Positions 1 through 7,885 of a stretch of 15,593 nt of DNA are shown piece by piece. The stretch comes from an uncultured Bacilli bacterium (GTDB taxonomy: Bacteria > Bacillota_I > Bacilli_A > RF39 > UBA660). The notes beneath the pieces are model-generated. The model was not told the DNA's origin. It made no database searches and saw nothing but the letters and a program-made list of their open reading frames with translations. The stretch spans positions 1 to 15,593 of the forward strand of contig CAKOQV010000027.1 in assembly GCA_934101345.1 (NCBI GenBank), in the 5' to 3' direction. Every line of letters starts with the position of its first letter. The first letter of the stretch is position 1. A program made the position numbers and the translations under genes.

Positions 1-32
1 ATAAATAAGTAATAAAGATATGAGAAAGGAAA

Positions 33-70
33 AATCAATCTAGAGAATTAATAATTCCTTAAGATTGATT
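33..70. repeat. Imperfect inverted repeat upstream of yqeG
   Basis: AATCAATCT (33-41) pairs with AGATTGATT (62-70), and inside it GAATTA (45-50) pairs with TAATTC (52-57), so the region can fold into a two-part hairpin ending 11 nt before the yqeG start. No T-run follows on the plus strand, so it is not a classical terminator. It could be a leader structure or the processed end of an upstream transcript. Bases 1-32 contain stops in all three plus frames and no recognisable gene. Confidence 0.45.
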
Positions 71-81
71 ATACGTGGAAA

Positions 82-603
82 ATGAATTACTTTTATCCAG
101 ATGCTTATCAAAAAAGTATATATACAATAAATTATGATAAATTAAAAGAAAATGGTATCAAATGTCTACTATTTGATTTAGACAATACGTGTGTACCTTA
201 TGTTGATAGAACACCTACCAAAAAATTAAAAAACTTATTTGATAAATTAAGCGAACAAGGCTTCAAAGTAATAATATTTTCTAATTCACCAAAAGAGCGA
301 TTATCTCCATTTAAAAAAGAATTAAAAGTAGATTGCTGTGCCAAAGCAGGAAAGCCAAGAAAGAAAAACTTTATAAAAATATTAGATTTATATAAATATG
401 ATTTATCTGAAGTTGCCATAATTGGAGACCAATTAGTTACTGATATATATGGTGGTAATAAAGTAGGAATAACAACAATCTTAGTAAATCCAATGTCAAA
501 TATTGATATGCCATTTACTAAAATTCATAGATATATAGAAAGAAAAAAAATAAATAAGATGACCAAAGAGGGAATCTTTAAAGTAGGAGAATATTATGAC
601 TAA
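82..603 (+). CDS. yqeG: YqeG-family HAD phosphatase
   Basis: A 173-residue HAD-superfamily (subclass IIIA) hydrolase of the YqeG family, probably a cytosolic phosphatase whose physiological substrate is not established. Motif I is FDLDNT (residues 31-36, with D32 as predicted nucleophile and D34 as general acid). Motif II is the serine in IIFSNSP (64-70). The conserved lysine lies in AGKPRKK (89-95), and motif III is GDQLVTD (115-121), which ligands Mg2+. Length matches the family, so the enzyme looks intact. The stop overlaps the start of yqeH by 8 bp, and the yqeG-yqeH pairing is conserved in Bacillota. This suggests a shared role around ribosome assembly, which is inference from neighbourhood only. 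The ribosome binding site is weak (GTGGAA), and an inverted repeat sits just upstream. Confidence 0.93.
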   Translation: MNYFYPDAYQKSIYTINYDKLKENGIKCLLFDLDNTCVPYVDRTPTKKLKNLFDKLSEQGFKVIIFSNSPKERLSPFKKELKVDCCAKAGKPRKKNFIKILDLYKYDLSEVAIIGDQLVTDIYGGNKVGITTILVNPMSNIDMPFTKIHRYIERKKINKMTKEGIFKVGEYYD

Positions 604-1570
604 GAAATGTTCAGGATGTGGAGTATTACTTCAAAATGATAACATAGATAAAGAAGGCTATGTAGATGATTTAAATAAAGATATTTGTGAAAGATGTTTT
701 AAATTAAAATACTATGGTGAATATAAAGAAGTAACACTAGATAATAAAGACTATCAAAATATATTAAATAGTATTCCTAAAGACTCACTAGTAGTTTATC
801 TTACCTCACTACTAAGCTTAAACTTAGATATCATAAATAACTTTAATAATGTAATAATAGTTTTAACAAAAAAAGATTTATTACCAAAATCAGTAAAAGA
901 TTATAAGTTAATAGACTATGTATCAAAGAGAGTAAATAACTATCTAGATATTGAAGTAATAAGTTCAGTAAAAAATTATAATTTAGATAGTCTAATGAAT
1001 AAAATAAAAAAATACAGTAATAATAAAGAAGTATACTTTATAGGTAATACCAATTCAGGTAAATCAACACTAATAAATAAAATAATAAAAAATTACTCTG
1101 AAAAAGATATCGAAGTAACTACCAGTATTTATCCATCAACAACTCTAAATAAAATAGAAATAGACCTAGAGGATATTCATATTGTGGACACACCAGGTTT
1201 AATATCCGAAGGAAGTATAATAAATAAATTAGACTTAAAAGAGATAAAGAGAATAACACCTAAAAAAGAAATAAAACCAAGAAGCTATCAGTTAAAAGGA
1301 AAAGGCTCATTAATAATTGATAACAAAGTAAGAATAGATTATTTTAGTGATAATAATATTACCATATATCTAGCCAATAATTTAAATATAGTTAAAGCAG
1401 GATTAGATAATTCTAAACTAAAAAATGGTATAAAAAAAGAATTTAAACTATCTAAAGATAAAGATATAGTTATTGAGGACTTATGTTTTATTAAGTTTAC
1501 TAAGGTATCAAATATAGATGTTTATAGTTTATATAATATAAATATTTATGATAGAGATAATTTAATATAA
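596..1570 (+). CDS. yqeH: Circularly permuted GTPase YqeH
   Basis: A 324-residue ribosome-assembly GTPase of the YqeH family, needed in relatives for 30S subunit biogenesis. The N-terminal treble-clef zinc finger uses C5/C8 and C31/C34 (CSGCG and CERC). The G motifs occur in permuted order, diagnostic of the cpGTPases: G4 TKKD (91-94), G5-like SSV (123-125), G1 GNTNSGKST (150-158), G2 threonine near 182-183, and G3 DTPG (198-201). A C-terminal beta-rich region (about 225-324) fits the RNA-binding domain of the family. The protein is about 40 residues shorter than B. subtilis YqeH, mostly from compact linkers. The start lies inside the end of yqeG, so translational coupling is likely. A terminator follows directly after the stop. 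Confidence 0.95.
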   Translation: MTKKCSGCGVLLQNDNIDKEGYVDDLNKDICERCFKLKYYGEYKEVTLDNKDYQNILNSIPKDSLVVYLTSLLSLNLDIINNFNNVIIVLTKKDLLPKSVKDYKLIDYVSKRVNNYLDIEVISSVKNYNLDSLMNKIKKYSNNKEVYFIGNTNSGKSTLINKIIKNYSEKDIEVTTSIYPSTTLNKIEIDLEDIHIVDTPGLISEGSIINKLDLKEIKRITPKKEIKPRSYQLKGKGSLIIDNKVRIDYFSDNNITIYLANNLNIVKAGLDNSKLKNGIKKEFKLSKDKDIVIEDLCFIKFTKVSNIDVYSLYNINIYDRDNLI

Positions 1571-1602
1571 AAAAGTGAAATTATATTTACTTTTTTTCTT
1601 TT
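1569..1602 (+). terminator. Rho-independent terminator after yqeH
   Basis: AAAAGTGAA (1571-1579) pairs with the arm ending TTTACTTTT (1586-1594), with one G-T wobble. A T-rich tail runs to about 1604. The structure begins at the yqeH stop codon. Its 3' arm overlaps the -35 box of the next promoter. Confidence 0.7.
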
Positions 1603-1614
1603 TTATATTATAAT
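1586..1614 (+). promoter_or_regulatory. Promoter for the 1643 gene
   Basis: TTTACT (1586-1591), a 17-nt spacer and TATAAT (1609-1614). The predicted start of transcription is near 1621. A strong ribosome binding site, AGAGGAGGGG (1626-1635), lies 7 nt before the ATG. The -35 sequence is the same as that in front of the 4094 gene. Confidence 0.6.
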
Positions 1615-1642
1615 CTATTTAGAATAGAGGAGGGGTACCTAT

Positions 1643-2302
1643 ATGAAGTATCTAAGTAAAGAAGAATTAGAGGATATAACAAATGAACTATTAACAAATC
1701 CCACAAGAGAGACCCTAAAGGTATTAAATAGTAAATACAATAGTGAAGAAAATAGTGGAGAAACAAAAAGTATTGTTGAACCAGTAAAAGTAGATGTGCC
1801 AAAAGCAAAACTTGATATTCCAACATTTGAAGCACCAAATACTACAAATACCCCAGAGAGTACCACATCAAATATGAATATACCAACATTTAACATACCA
1901 AGAAGTGTTCCAGTTAATGAAGTACAAAATAATAAACCACTAGGAGAAACAATTCCAATATCAAGTGAACCAACAGTACCAGTAAACAATAACATAAATG
2001 ATAATATTCCTTCACTTGAAGTACCACAAAGCATGCCAGTACAAAATAATAGCACGCAGGTAAATTTCAGTGGAAATCTTTGGGAACCACAGATGCCTAC
2101 TATTGGTAATATGATGGAAACTACAGATAACTTTAACACAAGCCAAAATACTATGCCAAACACTAATCCAAATATTCAAAATACTCCATTTTTTGGACAA
2201 ACAACAGAACCAGTAAACAATCCAATACCAGTAAATAATGTTCCAAATAATGGTCCATCAATGTTTGGTCAAATACAGCAAAATTACAATCAAGGAGCTT
2301 AA
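1643..2302 (+). CDS. Pro/Asn-rich low-complexity protein, unknown function
   Basis: A 219-residue protein that I do not recognise. Residues 1-35 (start MKYLSKEELEDITNELL) are charged and probably helical. The rest is disordered-looking and rich in Pro, Asn, Val and Thr, with loosely repeated IPTF..P and SVPV/SMPV units. It has a single tryptophan in NLWEPQMP and a Gln/Asn-rich tail. There is no signal peptide and no membrane segment, so it is probably a cytoplasmic scaffold or adaptor with a short folded head, which is inference. It sits alone between its own promoter and a terminator. The very strong ribosome binding site implies efficient translation. The overall design (short helical head, long Pro-rich tail, one Trp near the end) recalls the protein at 4094-4585. 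The long open frame on the opposite strand reflects its codon bias and is not taken as a gene. Confidence 0.8.
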   Translation: MKYLSKEELEDITNELLTNPTRETLKVLNSKYNSEENSGETKSIVEPVKVDVPKAKLDIPTFEAPNTTNTPESTTSNMNIPTFNIPRSVPVNEVQNNKPLGETIPISSEPTVPVNNNINDNIPSLEVPQSMPVQNNSTQVNFSGNLWEPQMPTIGNMMETTDNFNTSQNTMPNTNPNIQNTPFFGQTTEPVNNPIPVNNVPNNGPSMFGQIQQNYNQGA

Positions 2303-2318
2303 TGCTCTTTTTCTTTTT
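2292..2318 (+). terminator. Terminator of the 1643 gene
   Basis: AAGGAGC (2292-2298) pairs with GCTCTTT (2304-2310) with one G-T wobble. The loop contains the stop codon, and the tail is TTTTTCTTTTT. Confidence 0.85.
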
Positions 2319-2324
2319 AATCAA

Positions 2325-2353
2325 TTGACATAAGCAAATAAATAATATATAAT
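2325..2353 (+). promoter_or_regulatory. Consensus sigma-A promoter of the mrnC operon
   Basis: TTGACA (2325-2330), exactly 17 nt, then TATAAT (2348-2353): a perfect housekeeping promoter. Transcription should start near 2360, leaving a leader of about 15 nt with TTGAGGT as ribosome binding site for mrnC. Confidence 0.88.
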
Positions 2354-2374
2354 AACAACAGAATTGAGGTTATT

Positions 2375-2746
2375 ATGAATACAAAATTAATTAACATCCA
2401 AGTACTTGCCTTACTTGGAGATGCTATCTATTCCCTTTATATAAGAGAGAAATTAATAAAATTAGGATATAATGATATAGAAAAAATCCAAAAAAAACAA
2501 GTAGAATATGTATCCGCAAAAGGAGAAGTAAAAGCATTAAACTATTTAATAGATAATAATCTATTAACTAATGATGAATTAGACATAGTAAAAAGAGGAA
2601 GAAATTACAAAAATAATAGTCACCCTAAAAATACTGATATAATTACTTATAAATTATCCACAGGATTTGAATCATTACTTGGAGACCTATATCTAAATGA
2701 TACTGAAAGACTACATGAAATACTAAATTTAATTGAGGTGAAATAA
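2375..2746 (+). CDS. mrnC: Mini-ribonuclease III (23S rRNA maturation)
   Basis: A 123-residue RNase III-like nuclease without a double-stranded RNA-binding domain. In relatives Mini-III trims the ends of 23S rRNA precursor. The signature LALLGDAIYSLYIREKL (11-27) carries the predicted catalytic aspartate D16. The second conserved block, GRNYKNNSHPKNTDIITYK (75-93), is followed by STGFESLLG (95-103) with the metal-binding glutamate E99. Length is typical for the family. It is the first gene behind a consensus promoter, and its stop overlaps the ATG of rlmB by one base (TAATG), so the two are probably translationally coupled. The mrnC-rlmB-sigH order matches that of B. subtilis, minus the NYN-domain gene between the last two. 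cysS, which precedes mrnC there, is replaced here by an unrelated unknown gene. Confidence 0.95.
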   Translation: MNTKLINIQVLALLGDAIYSLYIREKLIKLGYNDIEKIQKKQVEYVSAKGEVKALNYLIDNNLLTNDELDIVKRGRNYKNNSHPKNTDIITYKLSTGFESLLGDLYLNDTERLHEILNLIEVK

Positions 2747-3453
2747 TGAAAATATATGGTAAAAATGTAGCCCTAGAGGCCTTAAAAGAAAATAAAAAAA
2801 TACATAAAATATACTTAAGTAATAAGTTTAAAGATGACGAAATACTATCTTTAATAGAAAGAAAAAAAATAAATACAAAACTTCTTGATAGTAGAGAATT
2901 AGATAAAATATGTAAAGGATTACATCAAGGTATAATACTTGAAGTAGAGGATATTAAAACATATTCATTTGATGAAATAATACCAAACATTACCACAGAA
3001 TATCCACTTGTAGTTATACTAGATCATCTTGAAGATCCCCATAATCTTGGAGCTATTGTTCGTTCTAGTGAAGCCTTTGGAGTAGACGCTATAATAATTC
3101 CTAACGACCGCAGTGTTCAAATAACAAGTACTGTTGTTAAAACTTCCGTTGGCACAATAGAGAAAGTAAAAATAGTAAATGTACCAAATATCAATAATAC
3201 TATCAGAAAATTAAAAGATTTAGGATACTGGATAGTAGGAACAGATATGGAAGGAACTAATTATACAGAAATAGATTACAAAACAAAAATAGGACTAGTT
3301 ATAGGAAATGAAGGAAAAGGTATAGGAAAGGTTACCGCAGATAACTGTGATTACATTGCTAAAATACCAATGAAAGGAACAGTAAATAGTCTTAATGCTT
3401 CCGTAGCATGTGGAATATTCTTATCAGAAATAAATAGATCTAGGGGGATTTAG
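2746..3453 (+). CDS. rlmB: 23S rRNA 2'-O-ribose methyltransferase RlmB/TrmH family
   Basis: A 235-residue SPOUT methyltransferase that transfers a methyl group from SAM to a ribose 2'-OH of rRNA (Gm2251-type modification in the RlmB group). An N-terminal L30e-like substrate-binding domain occupies about residues 1-75. The trefoil-knot catalytic domain has motif 1 DHLEDPHNLGAIVRSSEAFG (93-112; N100 and R106 are the expected active-site residues), motif 2 VIGNEGKGIG (185-194) and motif 3 IPMKGTVNSLNASVACG (207-223). All key residues are present. The exact target nucleotide cannot be read from sequence, and a related TrmH-type specificity is possible. The gene is coupled to mrnC, and its stop lies one base before the start of the sigma factor gene, so all three form one operon. 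Confidence 0.93.
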   Translation: MKIYGKNVALEALKENKKIHKIYLSNKFKDDEILSLIERKKINTKLLDSRELDKICKGLHQGIILEVEDIKTYSFDEIIPNITTEYPLVVILDHLEDPHNLGAIVRSSEAFGVDAIIIPNDRSVQITSTVVKTSVGTIEKVKIVNVPNINNTIRKLKDLGYWIVGTDMEGTNYTEIDYKTKIGLVIGNEGKGIGKVTADNCDYIAKIPMKGTVNSLNASVACGIFLSEINRSRGI

Positions 3454-3454
3454 T

Positions 3455-4033
3455 ATGTATAATGATTATGAACTATTATATTTAGCACAAGAAAACAATG
3501 AGGATGCAGTAAATGAATTAAGAAAAAAGTATAATAGTCTATTACATGCTAAAGCACTATCATATAATAGAAGCTCACATATAGATATAAAAGAATTATT
3601 AAATGAAGCCGAACTATCCTTTTATAAAGCAGTAGATAGCTACATAGACAAAAATACTTTTAATACTTATTTAAATAAAGTAATAGATAATAATTTAACC
3701 AACTACATAGCAAAACATAATAATACTAAAAATAAAATTTTAAATGAATCAGTATCATATGAGTATAATAATGAAAAGTCCATAGGAGTAGGCAGCAATA
3801 AATACAATCCAGAAATAAGTTTATTTAATGAATATAATTATTTTGAACTAAGACAAAGAATACTAAATAAGCTAACATGGAAAGAGGAACTAATATTTGT
3901 TCTAAAAGAACAAAATTATACGGCGTCAGAAATATCAAAAATAACTGATAATAGTTTAAGAACGGTATATAATATAATTAAAAGAATACAAAATAAAACT
4001 ATCAAATTAATGTCAAATGAGACTTATAATTAA
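3455..4033 (+). CDS. sigH: SigH-like alternative sigma factor
   Basis: A 192-residue sigma-70-family protein. A helical sigma-2 region spans about residues 18-90. AKALSY near 32-37 matches the AKARSY stretch of B. subtilis SigH, followed by DIKELLNEAELSFYKAV. A linker carries NPE (118-120), as in SigH. A sigma-4 region (about 130-186) has the helix-turn-helix YTASEISKITDNSLRTVYN (155-173). The position directly after mrnC-rlmB is the sigH position in Bacillota and supports orthology. Region 2.3/2.4, which melts and reads the -10 element, is strongly diverged from Bacillus SigH (few matching aromatic or basic residues), so promoter specificity has probably changed. In relatives SigH serves competence and early sporulation; no such target gene is visible here. 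The ribosome binding site is GGGGGA, 6 nt before ATG. The symbol is assigned by synteny and similarity, not by proven function. Confidence 0.82.
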   Translation: MYNDYELLYLAQENNEDAVNELRKKYNSLLHAKALSYNRSSHIDIKELLNEAELSFYKAVDSYIDKNTFNTYLNKVIDNNLTNYIAKHNNTKNKILNESVSYEYNNEKSIGVGSNKYNPEISLFNEYNYFELRQRILNKLTWKEELIFVLKEQNYTASEISKITDNSLRTVYNIIKRIQNKTIKLMSNETYN

Positions 4034-4041
4034 AAAAACAG

Positions 4042-4070
4042 TTTACTTTTAATAAAAATTACTATATACT
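4042..4070 (+). promoter_or_regulatory. Promoter for the 4094 gene
   Basis: TTTACT (4042-4047), a 17-nt spacer and TATACT (4065-4070). It sits between the sigma factor stop and a strong ribosome binding site, AAAGGAGGAG (4080-4089). Confidence 0.62.
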
Positions 4071-4093
4071 ATATGTGTCAAAGGAGGAGTTTC

Positions 4094-4585
4094 ATGGAAG
4101 ATAGAAAGATAAGTGCAGAAAGAAGACTTAATTTAATAAAGAAGATATCAAGTTCAGATGGTTTATATGATATTTTACTAGCAGTTGAAAATGAGCTTAA
4201 TATAGAAATACCAGGCTTAGATCATAAACTAGAAAATGATGAAAAAATAAATCAAATTAATTATAAAAATTCTAGTGAACCTGAAGAGGTTATAGAAGCT
4301 CCTACAAAAGAACCAGTAATAGAAACAACTATAAATACTTCCATTACTACTCCAAAAGAAGCTAATATTTATAGAGAGGAAGCTAAAGCCCTTGTAGAAC
4401 AAGATAGATTAGACCATCCAGTAGTACAAAATGAATCTGTTAGTAATATTCCTACTCAAGAAGTACCACCAATGGATGATGCTTACGATGAACCCCTAGA
4501 GGAGCATCCTAAAGTACTAGAAAGAGTAAAAAATAATCCTTGGTCTGGCATTGAAACAGTCTCACCAGGACAGTTAAAACTATAA
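4094..4585 (+). CDS. Acidic low-complexity protein, unknown function
   Basis: A 163-residue protein that I do not recognise. The start at 4094 (MEDRKISAERRLN) is chosen because AAAGGAGGAG ends 4 nt upstream. The in-frame ATG at 4073 lies before that site and inside the predicted initially transcribed region. Residues 1-50 look helical and contain LYDILLAVENELNIEIPGLDH. The middle is disordered, rich in Glu, Pro, Thr and Asn. The tail has the only tryptophan, in NNPWSGIETVSPGQLKL. There is no signal peptide or membrane helix. It stands alone between its own promoter and terminator. It shares general design, though not clear homology, with the 1643 gene product on the other side of the mrnC operon. 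No function can be assigned. Confidence 0.8.
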   Translation: MEDRKISAERRLNLIKKISSSDGLYDILLAVENELNIEIPGLDHKLENDEKINQINYKNSSEPEEVIEAPTKEPVIETTINTSITTPKEANIYREEAKALVEQDRLDHPVVQNESVSNIPTQEVPPMDDAYDEPLEEHPKVLERVKNNPWSGIETVSPGQLKL

Positions 4586-4592
4586 TAAATAC

Positions 4593-4617
4593 AAATGCTT
4601 TAATTAGCATTTTTTTC
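4593..4617 (+). terminator. Terminator of the 4094 gene
   Basis: AAATGCT (4593-4599) pairs with AGCATTT (4606-4612), loop TTAATT, followed by TTTTT. Confidence 0.85.
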
Positions 4618-4640
4618 TTGTTTATAAAATTAAAAAATTG

Positions 4641-4649
4641 TGATATAAT
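4641..4649 (+). promoter_or_regulatory. Extended -10 promoter of uvrA
   Basis: TGATATAAT gives the extended -10 form TGnTATAAT (4641-4649). There is no good -35 box 17 nt upstream; TTGTTT at 4619 would need a 19-nt spacer. The same TGATATAAT word occurs before the genes at 12598 and 15335. Confidence 0.55.
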
Positions 4650-4670
4650 ACCAAAGAAGAGGCGATGTAT

Positions 4671-7481
<2,811 letters not shown>

Positions 7482-7495
7482 TTATATTTATATAT

Positions 7496-7529
7496 ACCTC
7501 ATTAACCTTAAAGTTTAATGAGGTTTTTT
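7496..7529 (+). terminator. Terminator of uvrA
   Basis: ACCTCATTAA (7496-7505) pairs perfectly with TTAATGAGGT (7515-7524); the loop CCTTAAAGT is followed by six T (7524-7529). The loop resembles that of the hairpin family just downstream, and the T-run doubles as the 5' arm of the first of those hairpins. Confidence 0.9.
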
Positions 7530-7580
7530 GAAGCCTAAGGTCTTCAAAAAAGTATTTTAAAGCTTGTAGTCTTTAAAATA
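7524..7580 (+). repeat. Conserved-loop hairpin pair 1 (types A and B)
   Basis: Hairpin A has stem TTTTTTGAAG (7524-7533)/CTTCAAAAAA (7542-7551) with loop CCTAAGGT. After one base, hairpin B has stem TATTTTAAAG (7553-7562)/CTTTAAAATA (7571-7580) with loop CTTGTAGT. Both stems are perfect 10-bp duplexes. The pair lies 3' of uvrA in the same orientation and starts within the uvrA terminator tail. Confidence 0.8.
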
Positions 7581-7620
7581 AAAAGTTTAATAATGAATGT
7601 TATAGGAGAAAAAAGTATAA

Positions 7621-7716
7621 GTTAAAGACAAAAAAGTCAAAAAAAGAACTGGTGACAAAAAGTCACCAGTTAAAGACAAAAAAAATAGGAAAAAGAACTA
7701 GTCACAATTTGTGATT
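7621..7716. repeat. Degenerate 48-bp tandem duplication
   Basis: GTTAAAGACAAAAAA occurs at 7621-7635 and again at 7669-7683. AAAAAGAACT followed by A/G and GT recurs near 7641 and 7691. The unit is therefore about 48 bp, present twice with divergence. Each unit contains a GAC...GTC or TCACA...TGTGA dyad. No open frame of useful length is present. Confidence 0.55.
7638..7671 (-). terminator. Strong minus-strand terminator in the uvrA/herA gap
   Basis: AACTGGTGAC (7647-7656) pairs perfectly with GTCACCAGTT (7662-7671) around a 5-nt loop. Read on the minus strand it is followed by CTTTTTTT (7646-7639), a textbook terminator. On the plus strand no T-run follows. It would stop minus-strand transcripts about 215 nt beyond the herA stop. 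Confidence 0.75.
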
Positions 7717-7755
7717 ATTTGAAGTTTAGAAAAATAGATAATAACTCAAAGAATT

Positions 7756-7783
7756 ATTATACTACAACAATAAAAATAATCAA
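7756..7783 (-). promoter_or_regulatory. Possible minus-strand promoter in the uvrA/herA gap
   Basis: Read on the minus strand: TTGATT (7783-7778), a 16-nt spacer, TATAAT (7761-7756). Its -35 box overlaps the outer arm of hairpin B of pair 2. Together with the terminator at 7638-7671 it could define a transcript of about 110 nt. The evidence is weak because AT-rich DNA gives such matches by chance. Confidence 0.3.
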
Positions 7784-7835
7784 ATTGGAGACTACAGGCT
7801 CCAATTTGCCTCAAGAAGACCTTAGGCTTCTGAGG
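7781..7835 (-). repeat. Conserved-loop hairpin pair 2 (types A and B, minus strand)
   Basis: Read on the minus strand, hairpin A comes first (7835-7809) with loop CCTAAGGT (7826-7819) and a 9-bp stem with one bulged base. Hairpin B (7808-7781) follows directly, with a perfect 10-bp stem (CAAATTGGAG/CTCCAATTTG) and loop CCTGTAGT (7798-7791). The pair lies 3' of herA in herA's orientation, beyond its terminator. Confidence 0.8.
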
Positions 7836-7839
7836 ATAT

Positions 7840-7877
7840 AAACAAAAGATAATTCTGCATATTTAGAATTATCTTTT
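7840..7877 (-). terminator. Terminator of herA
   Basis: AAAAGATAATTCT (7844-7856) pairs perfectly over 13 bp with AGAATTATCTTTT (7865-7877), loop GCATATTT. On the minus strand the 3' arm ends in TTTT and continues GTTTAT, giving a U-rich tail. It may also stop plus-strand transcripts in part. Confidence 0.8.
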
Positions 7878-7885
7878 TATATATA

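Noticed and set aside
33..70. Inverted repeat before yqeG as a terminator of an upstream gene
   Set aside because: No T-run follows on the plus strand, so it is kept only as an inverted repeat.
1639..2163. Long open frame on the minus strand opposite the Pro/Asn-rich gene
   Set aside because: It is the mirror of a low-complexity, stop-poor coding sequence. It has no ribosome binding site and would overlap a gene with strong expression signals.
7593..7625. Ten-codon open frame in the uvrA/herA gap
   Set aside because: No ribosome binding site before the ATG, very short, and AT-rich DNA produces such frames by chance.
7524..7835. Hairpin pairs as CRISPR repeats or integron attC sites
   Set aside because: Only two units per site, no spacers of uniform length, variable stems, no cas or integrase gene. 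attC sites have conserved end boxes rather than conserved loops.
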